Numbered from the stretch's first letter, positions 18,534 through 26,626 are shown. The stretch: DNA of 49,660 nt from an uncultured Clostridia bacterium (GCA_945875335.1 CAMCKD010000004.1:1-49660); one strand, 5' to 3'. Notes: a model not told the origin generated them from the letters alone. Translations and numbers: made by a program.

Positions 18534-19616
18534 ATGAAAAAAGCAATCTCATTTCTGCTGGCGTTGACCCTTGGCTGCTCCCTGGCGCTTCCCGCTTCGG
18601 CGGAAAGCACCCCGGGGCCCAAGGTGGAGACCGGCATCATCCAGGCCAATGGAATTCCCGCCATCCTCTGGTTCCTCTCTCAGGGGGACCAGGTGGAGGT
18701 GACGGAGCAATTGGACGAAAAGAACGTCCTGGTGGAGACGGAGCATGGCACGGGCAAGATCGAAACCCAGCTGCTCCGCTTCCCCGGGGAGCCGGAGTAT
18801 GAGCCCTGGATCGGCTATGCCCGGCCCGGCGCTGCCCTCTACGAAAGCTATGAGCTCTGCGGAAAGCCCTTCAAGCAGCTGCAAACCAACGCCAAGATAC
18901 GGGTGCTGGACGAGCTGGAGGACTGCTATGTGCTGTCGCTCAAGCTGGAGGATTCTGAGACAGGCGAGAACAGCGGGGAGGAAAAGCCTCCGGTCTACTT
19001 TGCGGAAAAGAATCAGATCGGCAGGAAGCCGGTTCAGCCCGGCCCCGGCGGAGGTGGCGGCGATTCCTCCGATTATCAGGACGGCGGCGACATCACCCTG
19101 GCCCATTACTCCTTACAGTTTCTGTCCAATGTGGTTTTCGAGGACGAGGAAAAAACCGGTCCTGCCGAGGTTCGGGTGGATGGCGCCAAGCTGATTTTGC
19201 TGTATTTCCAGAAAGGAGATACGGTGCAGATCGTGACAGAGGAGGGATTCGCTCCGGAAGTGGAGGGCTATGTGATCGTTCTGATTGGTGAGACCTATGC
19301 CTATGTCCCCCAGAGCTGGGTCCTGCGGGAGGGTGAAGAGCCCTTTGAAAGCCGGAACGGCTACGCGGGCTACGGCTGCGAGCTGTATGACAACTATCAG
19401 CTGCGGGGCGAGAAAGCAAAACAGCTCTCCGTCAATACCAGACTCACCGTCCTCTGGGACGATGGCTTCGTAAGCCTGGTGCGGCTGAACAACCAGGAAG
19501 GAACCATGGGCTTCGTGGCCTCCTCCACCGTCCGGCCTACCCCCGTTCCCCCCAGCACCGGCGGGGATACCGAAACCGACTCCGGCAGCGCCGTTTGGAC
19601 ACCCCCGGCCCTGTGA
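18534..19616 (+). CDS. Secreted protein with two related SH3-like lobes
   Basis: A 360-aa protein with a clear signal peptide (MKKAISFLLALTLGCSLALP, cleavage near ASA-ES). Two internally similar halves (about 25-160 and 185-340) each carry an SH3-like pattern: QGDQVEV or KGDTVQI, a WIGYARPGAALYE or NGYAGYGCELYD strand, and a repeated ELCGKPFKQL/QLRGEKAKQL segment. A Gly/Pro linker (GPGGGGGDSS) joins them. GGGAGG precedes the ATG and the gap to the surface-protein gene is 13 nt, so they are probably co-transcribed. It may help anchor or present the giant protein (inference). Function is not recognised. Confidence 0.85.
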   Translation: MKKAISFLLALTLGCSLALPASAESTPGPKVETGIIQANGIPAILWFLSQGDQVEVTEQLDEKNVLVETEHGTGKIETQLLRFPGEPEYEPWIGYARPGAALYESYELCGKPFKQLQTNAKIRVLDELEDCYVLSLKLEDSETGENSGEEKPPVYFAEKNQIGRKPVQPGPGGGGGDSSDYQDGGDITLAHYSLQFLSNVVFEDEEKTGPAEVRVDGAKLILLYFQKGDTVQIVTEEGFAPEVEGYVIVLIGETYAYVPQSWVLREGEEPFESRNGYAGYGCELYDNYQLRGEKAKQLSVNTRLTVLWDDGFVSLVRLNNQEGTMGFVASSTVRPTPVPPSTGGDTETDSGSAVWTPPAL

Positions 19617-19666
19617 TCGGGTAACTTCACATTGCCCCTTCGTTCGAAACGAAGCGGCATGACACA

Positions 19667-19709
19667 AAAAAACAGCACACAGCGAACATAAAGCTGTGTG
19701 CTGTTTTTC
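19667..19709 (+). terminator. Rho-independent terminator after the surface-protein operon
   Basis: AAAAAACAGCACACAGC, a 9-nt loop, then GCTGTGTGCTGTTTTTC: a 13-bp-plus stem followed by a T run, 50 nt after the stop at 19616. The rest of the gap to 19923 shows only a short unstarted open frame and nothing recognisable. Confidence 0.9.
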
Positions 19710-19922
19710 AGCCGATTTTACCAAAAATCAACTGTGATATTCAATGGAAGAGGGGTAAAGCTGGTAGCATTGAAATAACAGACATGCTCCGTGCATTCGT
19801 GCAACAAAATAAACTGAATCAGTAATGAGCAGCGGTGGTCGTCAATTGAAAAAAGTGGAGGAACCCCTGTGGCATACAATCATCAGGGCAGATACGCCAC
19901 CATTGTCTATGTCTCGGTTATG

Positions 19923-20621
19923 TTACTGCTTCAATTCCAGATACAGCTCCGCAAAGGTAGCTTCCATATACGGCCTGACATAGAAAACATCCAGCAGGCC
20001 AACGGTGAATAGGTTCAGAATCTCCCAGCCCAGGAAGGAAAGGCCCAGCACGAAGGTGTTCCACTTGTGACCGGCTATCATCCGCTTGCTTTCTCTCAGG
20101 GCTTCCATCGGGCCGATGTTGGGATTGTCCGCCAGAATATAGTCCACCATCGTGTATTCCAGGCTTTTGATGATGCCGGGGACCACCAGCAGCAGGCACC
20201 AAAGAGAAATAAACAGATTTTTCAGGAACTTGGCAGCTACAATGTTCAGATAGTTTCCGCTTTTTAAGGCAAATTGCAGTTCCTTCAAGCTCGCAGACTC
20301 CCGGGTGTTATTCAGGAAAAAGCGTTTGGCGCCCACCAGAATGGGGTTGCGCAGCAGCAAACTGATCGCAATGCCAACCAAGAAGGCTGCACCCATAACG
20401 CTGAAAAGGATTCCCAAGAACGAAACTGCGGTTAAACCACTCTGGGACATTGCTTGGGAAATCGCCTCGTTCAATTCCTCAGCACCGCCGCTCACTCTGC
20501 TCCCGCTTCCGAAAGTCGCGCCGGTCAGCACCAGGGCCACCGCCCCCGCACCTACACTTTTCCAGTAGTTGCGCTTAAATGCCGTCTTACCTCTTTCTTT
20601 CAATTCCTGTCTTGTCCACAT
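19923..20621 (-). CDS. DUF975 family integral membrane protein
   Basis: A 232-aa membrane protein. It opens with MWTRQELKERGKTAFKRNYW, the usual DUF975 start in which the N-terminal amphipathic segment precedes the first helix. Hydrophobic segments lie at about 22-40, 62-90, 135-155 and 190-215. The family signature region LLVVPGIIKSLEYTMVDYIL and the MEALRESKRMIAGHKW segment are both present. The function of the family is unknown. It is convergent with the surface-protein operon. The upstream DNA (20622-20678) leads straight into a repeat element, and no clear promoter was identified. Confidence 0.88.
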   Translation of the reverse strand: MWTRQELKERGKTAFKRNYWKSVGAGAVALVLTGATFGSGSRVSGGAEELNEAISQAMSQSGLTAVSFLGILFSVMGAAFLVGIAISLLLRNPILVGAKRFFLNNTRESASLKELQFALKSGNYLNIVAAKFLKNLFISLWCLLLVVPGIIKSLEYTMVDYILADNPNIGPMEALRESKRMIAGHKWNTFVLGLSFLGWEILNLFTVGLLDVFYVRPYMEATFAELYLELKQ

Positions 20622-20678
20622 AATTCAGATCCTCCTTGTTTATTTTTTGTGCATATCGGCTTTGCTTCGCAACGCGAC

Positions 20679-20877
20679 AAATTGTTGTTTAGCGTACACG
20701 CCACTGTAGGGGAGGCTCGTAGCCTCCCGCGCAGTGCAGGCTTCCAGTTACCAACCAGGATGGGCGAATTCGTACCAGTTTACCACATTTGTACCATTCA
20801 ACCTAACACTCAGTTGACAAACCTGGCGGGAGGCTACGAGCCTCCCCTACAGTGGCTGGTGCGCTAAACAACAATTT
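20679..20877. repeat. 199-bp MITE-like element
   Basis: Terminal arms AAATTGTTGTTTAGCG and CGCTAAACAACAATTT are exact inverted repeats. Inside, CACTGTAGGGGAGGCTCGTA pairs with its complement near the right end, each with a smaller palindrome. The core (GGGCGAATTCGTACCAGTTT and on) is shared with the element at 23043. It has no coding capacity. Confidence 0.85.
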
Positions 20878-20891
20878 ACCACTCTGCTGAG

Positions 20892-21017
20892 TTAAACCAA
20901 TAAGCATTTATTTTTTATGGCATCTTCCAGGATACCCGCAGCATCCGGCCCGTCCATATCCAGCTTCTGGGCGCTGATGCAGATGGTCTCCCCGATTCCG
21001 TACAGGCCTCTTAACCC
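20892..21017 (-). pseudogene. Possible tail of a lost gene
   Basis: On the minus strand an open frame without a start encodes GLYGIGETICISAQKL, then DMDGPDAAGILEDAI, then a stop. The composition is protein-like and unlike the repeats on either side, so it may be the 3' remnant of a gene. No family was recognised. The rest of 20878-21174 shows nothing else I can support. Confidence 0.25.
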
Positions 21018-21174
21018 TTAGAATACTCCGCAAATCTGCACTGTTTCTGCACACTGCGGGAAAGACGCAGACACGGCCTGCCGGCCTTCGGTGGAAGTGC
21101 CAGACAAGCCGTGCCTTTGAATTCTTTTCATATCAAAAGGAAATAAAATCGATTTTGAGCCTCAAGCATTTGCC

Positions 21175-21312
21175 TCAGATGCAAACCCTAAAGTAAGCAT
21201 CAAGAAACATGACGCAATTCCTTTTTCTGCCGCCGGAAACCTCGCTTAAGTCCTCGTCGCTCAATTCCTCCTTTGTTTTCTCGGATTGCTACAGCCATGA
21301 ACCGGATTTCAT
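21175..21312 (-). pseudogene. Degenerate double-glycine leader peptide with internal TAG
   Basis: Reading from the ATG at 21312 gives seven codons (MKSGSWL), TAG at 21289-21291, then QSEKTKEELSDEDLSEVSGG and a 17-residue core, RKRNCVMFLDAYFRVCI. The segment EELSDEDLSEVSGG is almost the same as the leader end in the gene at 29853. No good start follows the TAG. It lies 23 nt after the stop of the minus-strand gene at 21336-22793 and could have been its operon partner. Most likely a decayed precursor. Confidence 0.55.
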
Positions 21313-21335
21313 ATCAATCTCTCTCGGAGCGGATA

Positions 21336-22793
21336 TCACAGTGCGGTCTTGGGGAGGGTGAAGGTGATGTGGAAGCCATTGTCGCCAAAGAACTCGGCGG
21401 TCATTTCGGGGCTGAGAACCTGGGGCTCGCCGATGAGCTTGTCCATCTGCCAGGGCGTCAGAAGCTTGCCCAGAGTGGCAGACAGATCCTTCATGTCCTC
21501 CTCAGGGAAGGTGCCGCAGGTAGCCAGGACATAGTTGTTTTCTTCCACAGCGATAACCTTGAGGAGCTGACCGTTGGTCCAGAGGGAGTTTCCTACGCTG
21601 AGGCCAAGATAGGAAGGAATCCGATACCATATCAGGTTCAGCAGATTGGGATGCTCCACTTTGAATTCGGTGGAGTAGACCATAATCGGGTCTTCCTCAA
21701 ACAGTCCAGTTTGATCGCCTTCGGGTCGCTGGTACGTCTGGATATAGCCCACCAATTCATAGCCGTCCTGCGTGAACAGGTCAGTCAGGTTCACATTCGT
21801 GTCCTGCACAGTCTGAATCAGCTTCGTTTCCATTTCGCCGCCGGCGCTCTTGAGCTCCAAGCCATAATAGAAGGTGTTATCGACAATGAGGGTGCCGTAA
21901 TTGGTTCCAACCGTACCGGATATGGTGTTGCCATCCTCATCCATCGTGGTTCCAATGCCAACAATGCCTTTAACGTTATTGACTTCAATCGTGCCGCCGT
22001 TCCACCCCACATACGCATTGTTGTCTTTAATCGTGTCATGGTTACTTAACACCAAACCATCGTTGTTTACCACGGTTCCGAAGTTCTCATACAACGTTTC
22101 ATTGTTGTCTTCCACGATGCCGTAGTTCTCTCCCACTGTATCATCGCTGGTTTTCACGGTGCCAAAATTAAACCATACAGAACGGTTATTGTCATTCACG
22201 GTACCGTGGTTCAGGAGAATCAAACCAGTTGAACGGCTTACTTCGTTTCCTTCTTCATCAGTCGTGATGACTCCGTTGGTTTCCACGATGCCGCCTTCAC
22301 CGTTGTAGACGATGGTGCTGTTGTTGTCGGTGACGGTGCCAAAGTTGCCGGTTTCCATGGTGACATCAGCACCTTTTTCGATCTTATCCACCACAAAGAT
22401 GAATTCAAAGAAATTTCCCACAACACAGTTGTTGGTGCCGATGGTGCCATTCTCGCCGTTTGTTTCCACATAATAATTGTTGGTGGTAATCTGGCCGTTG
22501 TTGATGGACACAATGCCGTTCGCACTATCATCAACACCATCACCATCACCGTCGCCATCACCATTGATTTCCACAGCACCGTTGTTGGTGGTAATCTTAC
22601 CGTGGTTGGCAGTGATCGTGCCATCGTTGGCAGTGACAGTGCCCTTGTTGACATCCATAACATCATCCTTGCCGACACTGTCTAAAACACTGTCCTCAGG
22701 ATTGTCGTCCATTGCCAGCGCGGAAATGGGCATACTGACCAACATGGCAGCCAGTACCAGCAGACTCACAAATACGCGAATGTTTGTTTTCAT
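21336..22793 (-). CDS. Secreted protein of tandem 7-residue Asn-rich repeats
   Basis: A 485-aa protein with a signal peptide (MKTNIRVFVSLLVLAAMLVS, cleavage near ALA-MDD). Residues about 50-310 are tandem 7-residue units of form G-T-V-x-x-N-x: GTVTAND, GTITANH, GKITTNN, GTVNDNN, GIVEDNN, GTIEVNN. They often pair into 14-residue steps and are broken by an acidic GDGDGDGDG insert and a few longer loops. Regular Asn and beta-branched positions suggest a beta-solenoid with an Asn ladder (inference). The C-terminal 170 residues form a separate domain with YELVGYIQTYQ and LVIWYRIP-like strands. A consensus promoter lies upstream. No family was recognised. Confidence 0.85.
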   Translation of the reverse strand: MKTNIRVFVSLLVLAAMLVSMPISALAMDDNPEDSVLDSVGKDDVMDVNKGTVTANDGTITANHGKITTNNGAVEINGDGDGDGDGVDDSANGIVSINNGQITTNNYYVETNGENGTIGTNNCVVGNFFEFIFVVDKIEKGADVTMETGNFGTVTDNNSTIVYNGEGGIVETNGVITTDEEGNEVSRSTGLILLNHGTVNDNNRSVWFNFGTVKTSDDTVGENYGIVEDNNETLYENFGTVVNNDGLVLSNHDTIKDNNAYVGWNGGTIEVNNVKGIVGIGTTMDEDGNTISGTVGTNYGTLIVDNTFYYGLELKSAGGEMETKLIQTVQDTNVNLTDLFTQDGYELVGYIQTYQRPEGDQTGLFEEDPIMVYSTEFKVEHPNLLNLIWYRIPSYLGLSVGNSLWTNGQLLKVIAVEENNYVLATCGTFPEEDMKDLSATLGKLLTPWQMDKLIGEPQVLSPEMTAEFFGDNGFHITFTLPKTAL

Positions 22794-22892
22794 AATACGC
22801 TCTCCTTATTATGAAGATTTTACCAGTAGGCAGAGCCATAGGGCACTTTTCACAAAAAGCCCAAAGCTTCCAGCCATTGCCTGTACGATTCG

Positions 22893-22921
22893 ATTATAAG
22901 CAGGAAGCGGACTGGTGTCAA
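22893..22921 (-). promoter_or_regulatory. Sigma-A type promoter of the 7-residue-repeat protein
   Basis: On the minus strand TTGACA, 17 nt, TATAAT: both boxes match the consensus exactly at ideal spacing, about 100 nt upstream of the start at 22793. Confidence 0.85.
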
Positions 22922-22966
22922 GGCAGAAAACGCAAAAATCGATAATTCTAGCGAGGAACACGGTGT

Positions 22967-23013
22967 TTTGTCCTATTTTTGTCCTATATTTGTCAATGTT
23001 TTGTCCGTATTAC
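22967..23013 (+). promoter_or_regulatory. Four TTTGTC(C/A) heptamers at 11-bp period
   Basis: TTTGTCC at 22967, TTTGTCC at 22978, TTTGTCA at 22989 and TTTGTCC at 23000 start exactly 11 bp apart. A possible -10, TATTAC (23008-23013), lies 12 nt after the third copy, the spacing used at the three related promoters (26752, 35271, 38946). The array points right, toward the LysM-peptide operon; a 201-bp repeat element lies between. Same-face direct repeats of this size are typical of SARP-type regulators (known). Binding by a regulator in this window is inferred. Confidence 0.75.
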
Positions 23014-23042
23014 AAAAATGTTCTTATCCCGCTTTGCTTTGC

Positions 23043-23243
23043 AAATTGTTGTTTGTTGTACACGCCATTCGTAGGGGCGACTACCAGCCGCCCGCGCAGT
23101 ACCGACTGAAATTCACAAGAAATGTCGGGCGAATTCGTACCAGTTTCCCACATTTGTGCCATTCAACCAAACACTCAGTCAACGAACCTGGCGGGCGGCT
23201 GGTAGCCGCCCCTACGAATGGTGCGTCGTACAAACAACAATTT
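23043..23243. repeat. 201-bp MITE-like element
   Basis: Ends AAATTGTTGTTTG and CAAACAACAATTT are inverted repeats. Inner arms CGCCATTCGTAGGGGCG and CGCCCCTACGAATGG pair, and GGCTGGTAGCC/ACTACCAGCC adds a second stem. The core is shared with 20679-20877 and the right half with 1-57. It separates the heptamer array from the LysM-peptide gene, either as an insertion or as part of its 5' leader. Confidence 0.85.
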
Positions 23244-23294
23244 GTCGTGCTGCTGGGCAAAGCGGAGATGTACTAAAAAATTTTTTACAAATTC

Positions 23295-23336
23295 TTCAAC
23301 AGTGTATAACTTCTGTGCAGATACCCATGTTATAAT
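23295..23336 (+). promoter_or_regulatory. Promoter region of the LysM-peptide operon
   Basis: TTCAAC, 17 nt, CAGATA (23295-23323) aligns with the TGTAAC/CATATA promoters of the other leader-peptide genes, including the shared AACAGT and TTCTG-TGCA blocks and the A/T-rich AAATTTTTT upstream. A consensus TATAAT also occurs at 23331-23336 but lacks a good -35 partner. Which is used cannot be decided from sequence. Confidence 0.5.
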
Positions 23337-23424
23337 TATCGGATAGGAGCAATTTCCTGTTCAAAAAAACAATCGGCAGCCGCGAAGAATGACCTGGTGC
23401 CGAAAATCGAGAGGAGTAAATTTT

Positions 23425-23730
23425 ATGGCAACCTTTGAAGCATTGAATGACGAAGCACTGGAAGCTGTCAACGGCGGTGCGTCCGTGAATGCAGCGGATA
23501 ACACCCCGGCGTGGCAGCGCCCCCACTGGCAGCCTGAGAATTACGCCATGGGCACCACCTTTGAGGCCTATGGCTATCTGTGGTATCGAATCAAGCCCGG
23601 CGACATCCTGGGCCGCATTGCCCGGACCTACGGTACCACCTGTGCCCAGCTGCAGGCCTTGAATCCCGCCACCATCAAGGATGTGAATAAAATCCTGTAC
23701 GGTGACGCGATCATCATCCGCAAGCTGTGA
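23425..23730 (+). CDS. Double-glycine leader peptide with LysM-domain core
   Basis: A 101-aa precursor. The leader MATFEALNDEALEAVNGG ends in the double-glycine motif used by peptidase-containing ABC exporters. The remaining 83 residues end in a LysM domain: YLWYRIKPGDILGRIARTYG, then TTCAQLQALNPATI and NKILYGDAIII (about 52-101). LysM binds N-acetylglucosamine polymers such as peptidoglycan (family knowledge). The ATG at 23425 follows GAGAGGAG; the frame runs on upstream without another site. It is first in an operon with the secreted prephenate dehydratase (24-nt gap). A folded cell-wall-binding domain as cargo of such a leader is unusual. Confidence 0.88.
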   Translation: MATFEALNDEALEAVNGGASVNAADNTPAWQRPHWQPENYAMGTTFEAYGYLWYRIKPGDILGRIARTYGTTCAQLQALNPATIKDVNKILYGDAIIIRKL

Positions 23731-23754
23731 CGGTAACAACGTGAAAGATAAGGA

Positions 23755-24681
23755 ATGAAATACTGGAAAAATGAGATAACAAAGAAAGCCCTTGCATCGC
23801 TGCTGCTTGTCTGCCTCCTTCTGCTCCTGCCGTCACCCCGAGCAGCCGCAGATACGGATGCGGTGGTCAGCTTCCTTGGCCCTACAGGTACCTACACGGA
23901 GCAGGCGGCGGAACGCTTGTTTCCCCAGGGGGCGGTGTTTCAGCCGAGAGAAACGGTGGCGGAGGCGGTCAGCGATGTACTGGAGAAAAACGCGGATTAT
24001 GCTGTCATCCCCCAGGAGAACACCATCGGCGGGCCGGTCTACGATTATCTGGATGAACTGCTGACCCACCAGGAGCTGTATGTGGTGGGAGAGGTGGAGC
24101 TTCCCATCCGGCAGGCCCTGCTGGCCCCGGAGGGTACCTCCCTGGAAACCATCCAGACGGTCTATTCCCACAAGCAGGGCATCGCCCAGGGCAAGGACTG
24201 GCTGCAAATGAATCTCCCCGATGCCCAGGTGATTGAGGTTTCCAGCACCGCCGAGGGGGCGAGACTGGCATCCCAGTGTACCGACGGCACCATCGCCGCC
24301 ATTGCCTCCACCCAGGCGGCAAAGGTGTATGGCCTGCAGGTGCTGGCGGAGAGCATCCAGCAAAATGACGATAATGTGACCCGCTTCTATCTGGTGTCCA
24401 CCCAGCCTTGTTTCACTGATGCGCCGGAACGTATGACCTTTTCCGCCACAGGCCCAGCGGAGGCGCTGCCGGATTTGCTCACGGCTATGGATGCCCAGGG
24501 GCTGCGGCTCATCACCCTGCATGACCGTCCGGCCAAAACCATCCTTGGGGAATATGTATATCTGTTGGAGTGCAGCGGCGGCGGGCAGGATGCTTATGAG
24601 CAGCTGGCAAAGGAATGCGGCACGCTTACCCTCCGCTGCCTGGGCTACTACCAGGTTACAGCCGGATCAGCGGACAGGTAG
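23755..24681 (+). CDS. pheA: Prephenate dehydratase with an N-terminal signal peptide
   Basis: A 308-aa protein. Prephenate dehydratase converts prephenate to phenylpyruvate for phenylalanine. The catalytic domain (about 38-220) shows FLGPTGTYTEQAA, VIPQENTIGG and the active-site NVTRFYLVS motif. An ACT-like region follows (about 225-305), but the usual ESRP feedback motif reads HDRP and no GALV motif is seen, so phenylalanine control may be lost (inference). The N-terminus KKALASLLLVCLLLLLPSP with AAA-DTD is a standard Sec signal, so the enzyme should act outside the membrane. This is rare: the known periplasmic enzyme PheC is of another fold. The start has only AAGGA directly before ATG, and TAA upstream excludes a longer form. 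Confidence 0.85.
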   Translation: MKYWKNEITKKALASLLLVCLLLLLPSPRAAADTDAVVSFLGPTGTYTEQAAERLFPQGAVFQPRETVAEAVSDVLEKNADYAVIPQENTIGGPVYDYLDELLTHQELYVVGEVELPIRQALLAPEGTSLETIQTVYSHKQGIAQGKDWLQMNLPDAQVIEVSSTAEGARLASQCTDGTIAAIASTQAAKVYGLQVLAESIQQNDDNVTRFYLVSTQPCFTDAPERMTFSATGPAEALPDLLTAMDAQGLRLITLHDRPAKTILGEYVYLLECSGGGQDAYEQLAKECGTLTLRCLGYYQVTAGSADR

Positions 24682-24703
24682 AGGAAGTATGGGAGGATAA
24701 CAT

Positions 24704-25120
24704 ATGCAGCAGAAATACAAATACCTGCGAATTCAGGGGCGTGATCTTGTCTCCAACACGCTTACAGGTCGTGGGATATTCAGCCTGTGCATGGAGATGA
24801 TTCGCAATGATGTTATGGATCAAGAGGATGCGGATCTATACATGGAGATCGATGAATGGTTCGCCGAGAACCTTCCCTGGCCGGAGCCTTGCAAGAGACA
24901 GGAATCCGTTGTCTGTTTCTTTAAGACAGAGAATGCGCAGGAGATGATCAAATGGATCAAACCCGCATTATGGCTCCTTGACCGGTATCACCAGCCCTAT
25001 TATTTGGTTTATACCAATACCCCCGGCGAAATCGTATATGAGGATCAATATCAAATCGTTGCGAAGGCGGACGATATCACCATCCAGCCTGTTCCGCAAT
25101 CCTGGTCAAAGGATTCGTAA
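24704..25120 (+). CDS. Small cytosolic protein of unknown function
   Basis: A 138-aa protein preceded by GGGAGG and lying 22 nt after the prephenate dehydratase stop, so it is probably the third gene of that operon. No signal peptide or membrane segment. It is rich in aromatic and acidic residues (MEIDEWFAENLPWPEP, KWIKPALWLLDRYHQPYYLV). The C-terminal part (YEDQYQIVAKADDITIQPVP) looks like beta strands. Not recognised; the context gives no firm role. Confidence 0.75.
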   Translation: MQQKYKYLRIQGRDLVSNTLTGRGIFSLCMEMIRNDVMDQEDADLYMEIDEWFAENLPWPEPCKRQESVVCFFKTENAQEMIKWIKPALWLLDRYHQPYYLVYTNTPGEIVYEDQYQIVAKADDITIQPVPQSWSKDS

Positions 25121-25143
25121 CAAAAAAGAGCTGTCTCAAGGTG

Positions 25144-25229
25144 CAAAGGATGTTGATACAGCTGCGGAAGCATGCGGCGGCTTCACCCTCCGGCCTCTGG
25201 GCAGCTGCCGTATCACCGCCGGGGAATGA
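25144..25229 (+). pseudogene. Duplicated tail of the prephenate dehydratase ACT region
   Basis: An unstarted frame encodes DTAAEACGGFTLRPLGSCRI then TAGE and a stop. It aligns with the end of the prephenate dehydratase at 24681, where the same positions read KECGTLTLRCLGYYQVTAGS. The copy sits 500 bp downstream on the same strand, so a second prephenate dehydratase-like gene was probably present and mostly deleted or replaced. Confidence 0.6.
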
Positions 25230-25254
25230 TTCCGGCATATCCCGTAAGAAAATC

Positions 25255-25294
25255 AACAGGCAGCCTCGATTTCAATTCGGGGCTGCCTGTTTTT
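25255..25294 (+). terminator. Rho-independent terminator
   Basis: AACAGGCAGCC, loop, GGCTGCCTGTTTTT. It ends the plus-strand operon 23425-25120 and its remnant. The facing minus-strand gene ends at 25337, so the stem may serve both directions. Confidence 0.88.
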
Positions 25295-25336
25295 ATGGTT
25301 TTATGAAAGATACCTGCATGAAACCGTTTGGGCGGC

Positions 25337-26626
25337 TTATTTGGGCAGGGTGAGCCGAGGGACATGGTGCTCTCCCTGGGACAGCAGTTCATATTCGATG
25401 CCCTGGGCCTGCAGCTCCTCGCAGAACGCCTTTACATACAAATCTTCTTTCCACTCCTGCACAATTGTAAGAAAGAAGGAGCCGTGGGCGGCCATCATCT
25501 CAATGGTCAGATCAGTGCAGTCGTTCTGCATCAGGGTTTCCAGCACATAGGGCTCCATGGCAGCCAGCCGGGCGGGGCCCACATAGCTCACATTGAAGGT
25601 CGCGCCGCCATGGTAACGATCCACAACCTGCTTCGCCAGCTGACACTTTTTCTCCACAGTGGGCTGCTGATCGAGGGCCTGGTACAGCCGGGTGGATGCT
25701 TTGACCCCTGAGAGCAGGCGCTCCTGGTCGGCGGCAAGGATAAGCCTGCCCCGATAGATGGTAGCCTGGGTGTCAAAGGGCTTTTTCCGCACCCGGTCCG
25801 TGTAGGGCAGATAGGCAATGGCCAGCGGAGAGCCCTTGTACAGCGGCGCGCCCAATGCGGGCCGCAGGTTCATTGCCATGCCGGTGACGATGGTTCGGCT
25901 ATTTCCCGGATGGAGCCGGTCAATGGCCCGGGACATGAGCAGCGACACCACCACGCCGGGGGTACCGTCCTGACTGCGGCAATACTGCATGAGTTGCTGC
26001 TCCGGGATACGCAGATCGTAATACTGAGGGGCGGATTGGGTGACCTGGGATTCCCCCAGCAGATTCAGCGGCTGGATGGAAGCATTCGGCTTGACCCGAA
26101 CGAGAATGTCCTTTTCATCGGGCAGCTCCCGCTCTCCGCTCATAATCTGCCGGTAGGGATTTTCCCATTCCTCCTGTGGAATGGGGCCATCGTTGACGCG
26201 TACGCCCTCCGCGCTCAGGTCAGGGTCGTACCGCTCCCGGCAGTAGTAGTACAGCAGGGTTCGGCTGAAATTCAGTGCGCCGGTGGCGTCGGTCAGACCG
26301 TGGTACACATTCACCCAGATTCTGTCCTCCCAATAGCTGACGGCCAGCAGATAGCCATTGGATTCCTCACCCCCCAGAGCCACCGGCTCCGGGGTGTGGC
26401 GAACCACAAAGGGCTCGCTGTGGGGCTCCAGCAGGTATTCCCTCCCATCGGAAACACAATGCACCGCATAATAGGGGTATCGCCGGATGGCCTGATCTGC
26501 GGCCAATTGCAGCACATTGCCGTCAACTTTGTCCTTCATACGAAACAGCAGCCGAAAGGCGTTGGGATGCTGCACCGTGTGGCTATAGAAAATAGTAGCC
26601 TCGCAAATAATATCTCTCACGCTCAC
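25337..26626 (-). CDS. Condensation-domain-like acyltransferase
   Basis: A 429-aa protein of the chloramphenicol-acetyltransferase/condensation superfamily (alcohol acetyltransferase-like, COG4908 style). The catalytic HxxxD motif is readable as VYHGLTDATG (about 112-121). The early segment FRLLFRMKDKVDGNVLQLAA and the late GATFNVSYVGPARL fit the two-lobed fold. It stands alone, with no adenylation or carrier domain, so it is not a full peptide synthetase. The substrate is unknown. The start is GTG at 26626 with AAAGGA 5 nt upstream. A perfect sigma-A promoter precedes it. Confidence 0.8.
   Translation of the reverse strand: MSVRDIICEATIFYSHTVQHPNAFRLLFRMKDKVDGNVLQLAADQAIRRYPYYAVHCVSDGREYLLEPHSEPFVVRHTPEPVALGGEESNGYLLAVSYWEDRIWVNVYHGLTDATGALNFSRTLLYYYCRERYDPDLSAEGVRVNDGPIPQEEWENPYRQIMSGERELPDEKDILVRVKPNASIQPLNLLGESQVTQSAPQYYDLRIPEQQLMQYCRSQDGTPGVVVSLLMSRAIDRLHPGNSRTIVTGMAMNLRPALGAPLYKGSPLAIAYLPYTDRVRKKPFDTQATIYRGRLILAADQERLLSGVKASTRLYQALDQQPTVEKKCQLAKQVVDRYHGGATFNVSYVGPARLAAMEPYVLETLMQNDCTDLTIEMMAAHGSFFLTIVQEWKEDLYVKAFCEELQAQGIEYELLSQGEHHVPRLTLPK

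Noticed and set aside
13787..18664. A 1625-codon open frame antisense to the surface-protein genes
   Set aside because: It mirrors the codon bias of the real gene on the other strand, spans two genes, has no domain pattern and no ribosome binding site.
19748..19920. Short open frames between the terminator and the DUF975 gene
   Set aside because: They lack start signals and recognisable products, and one runs into the 3' end of the DUF975 gene on the other strand.
17399..21291. TAG used as a sense codon in this organism
   Set aside because: Both internal TAG codons (17399, 21289) tempt this reading, but several well-formed genes end at TAG (24681, 32605, 33028, 33846, 34704). Mutation is simpler.
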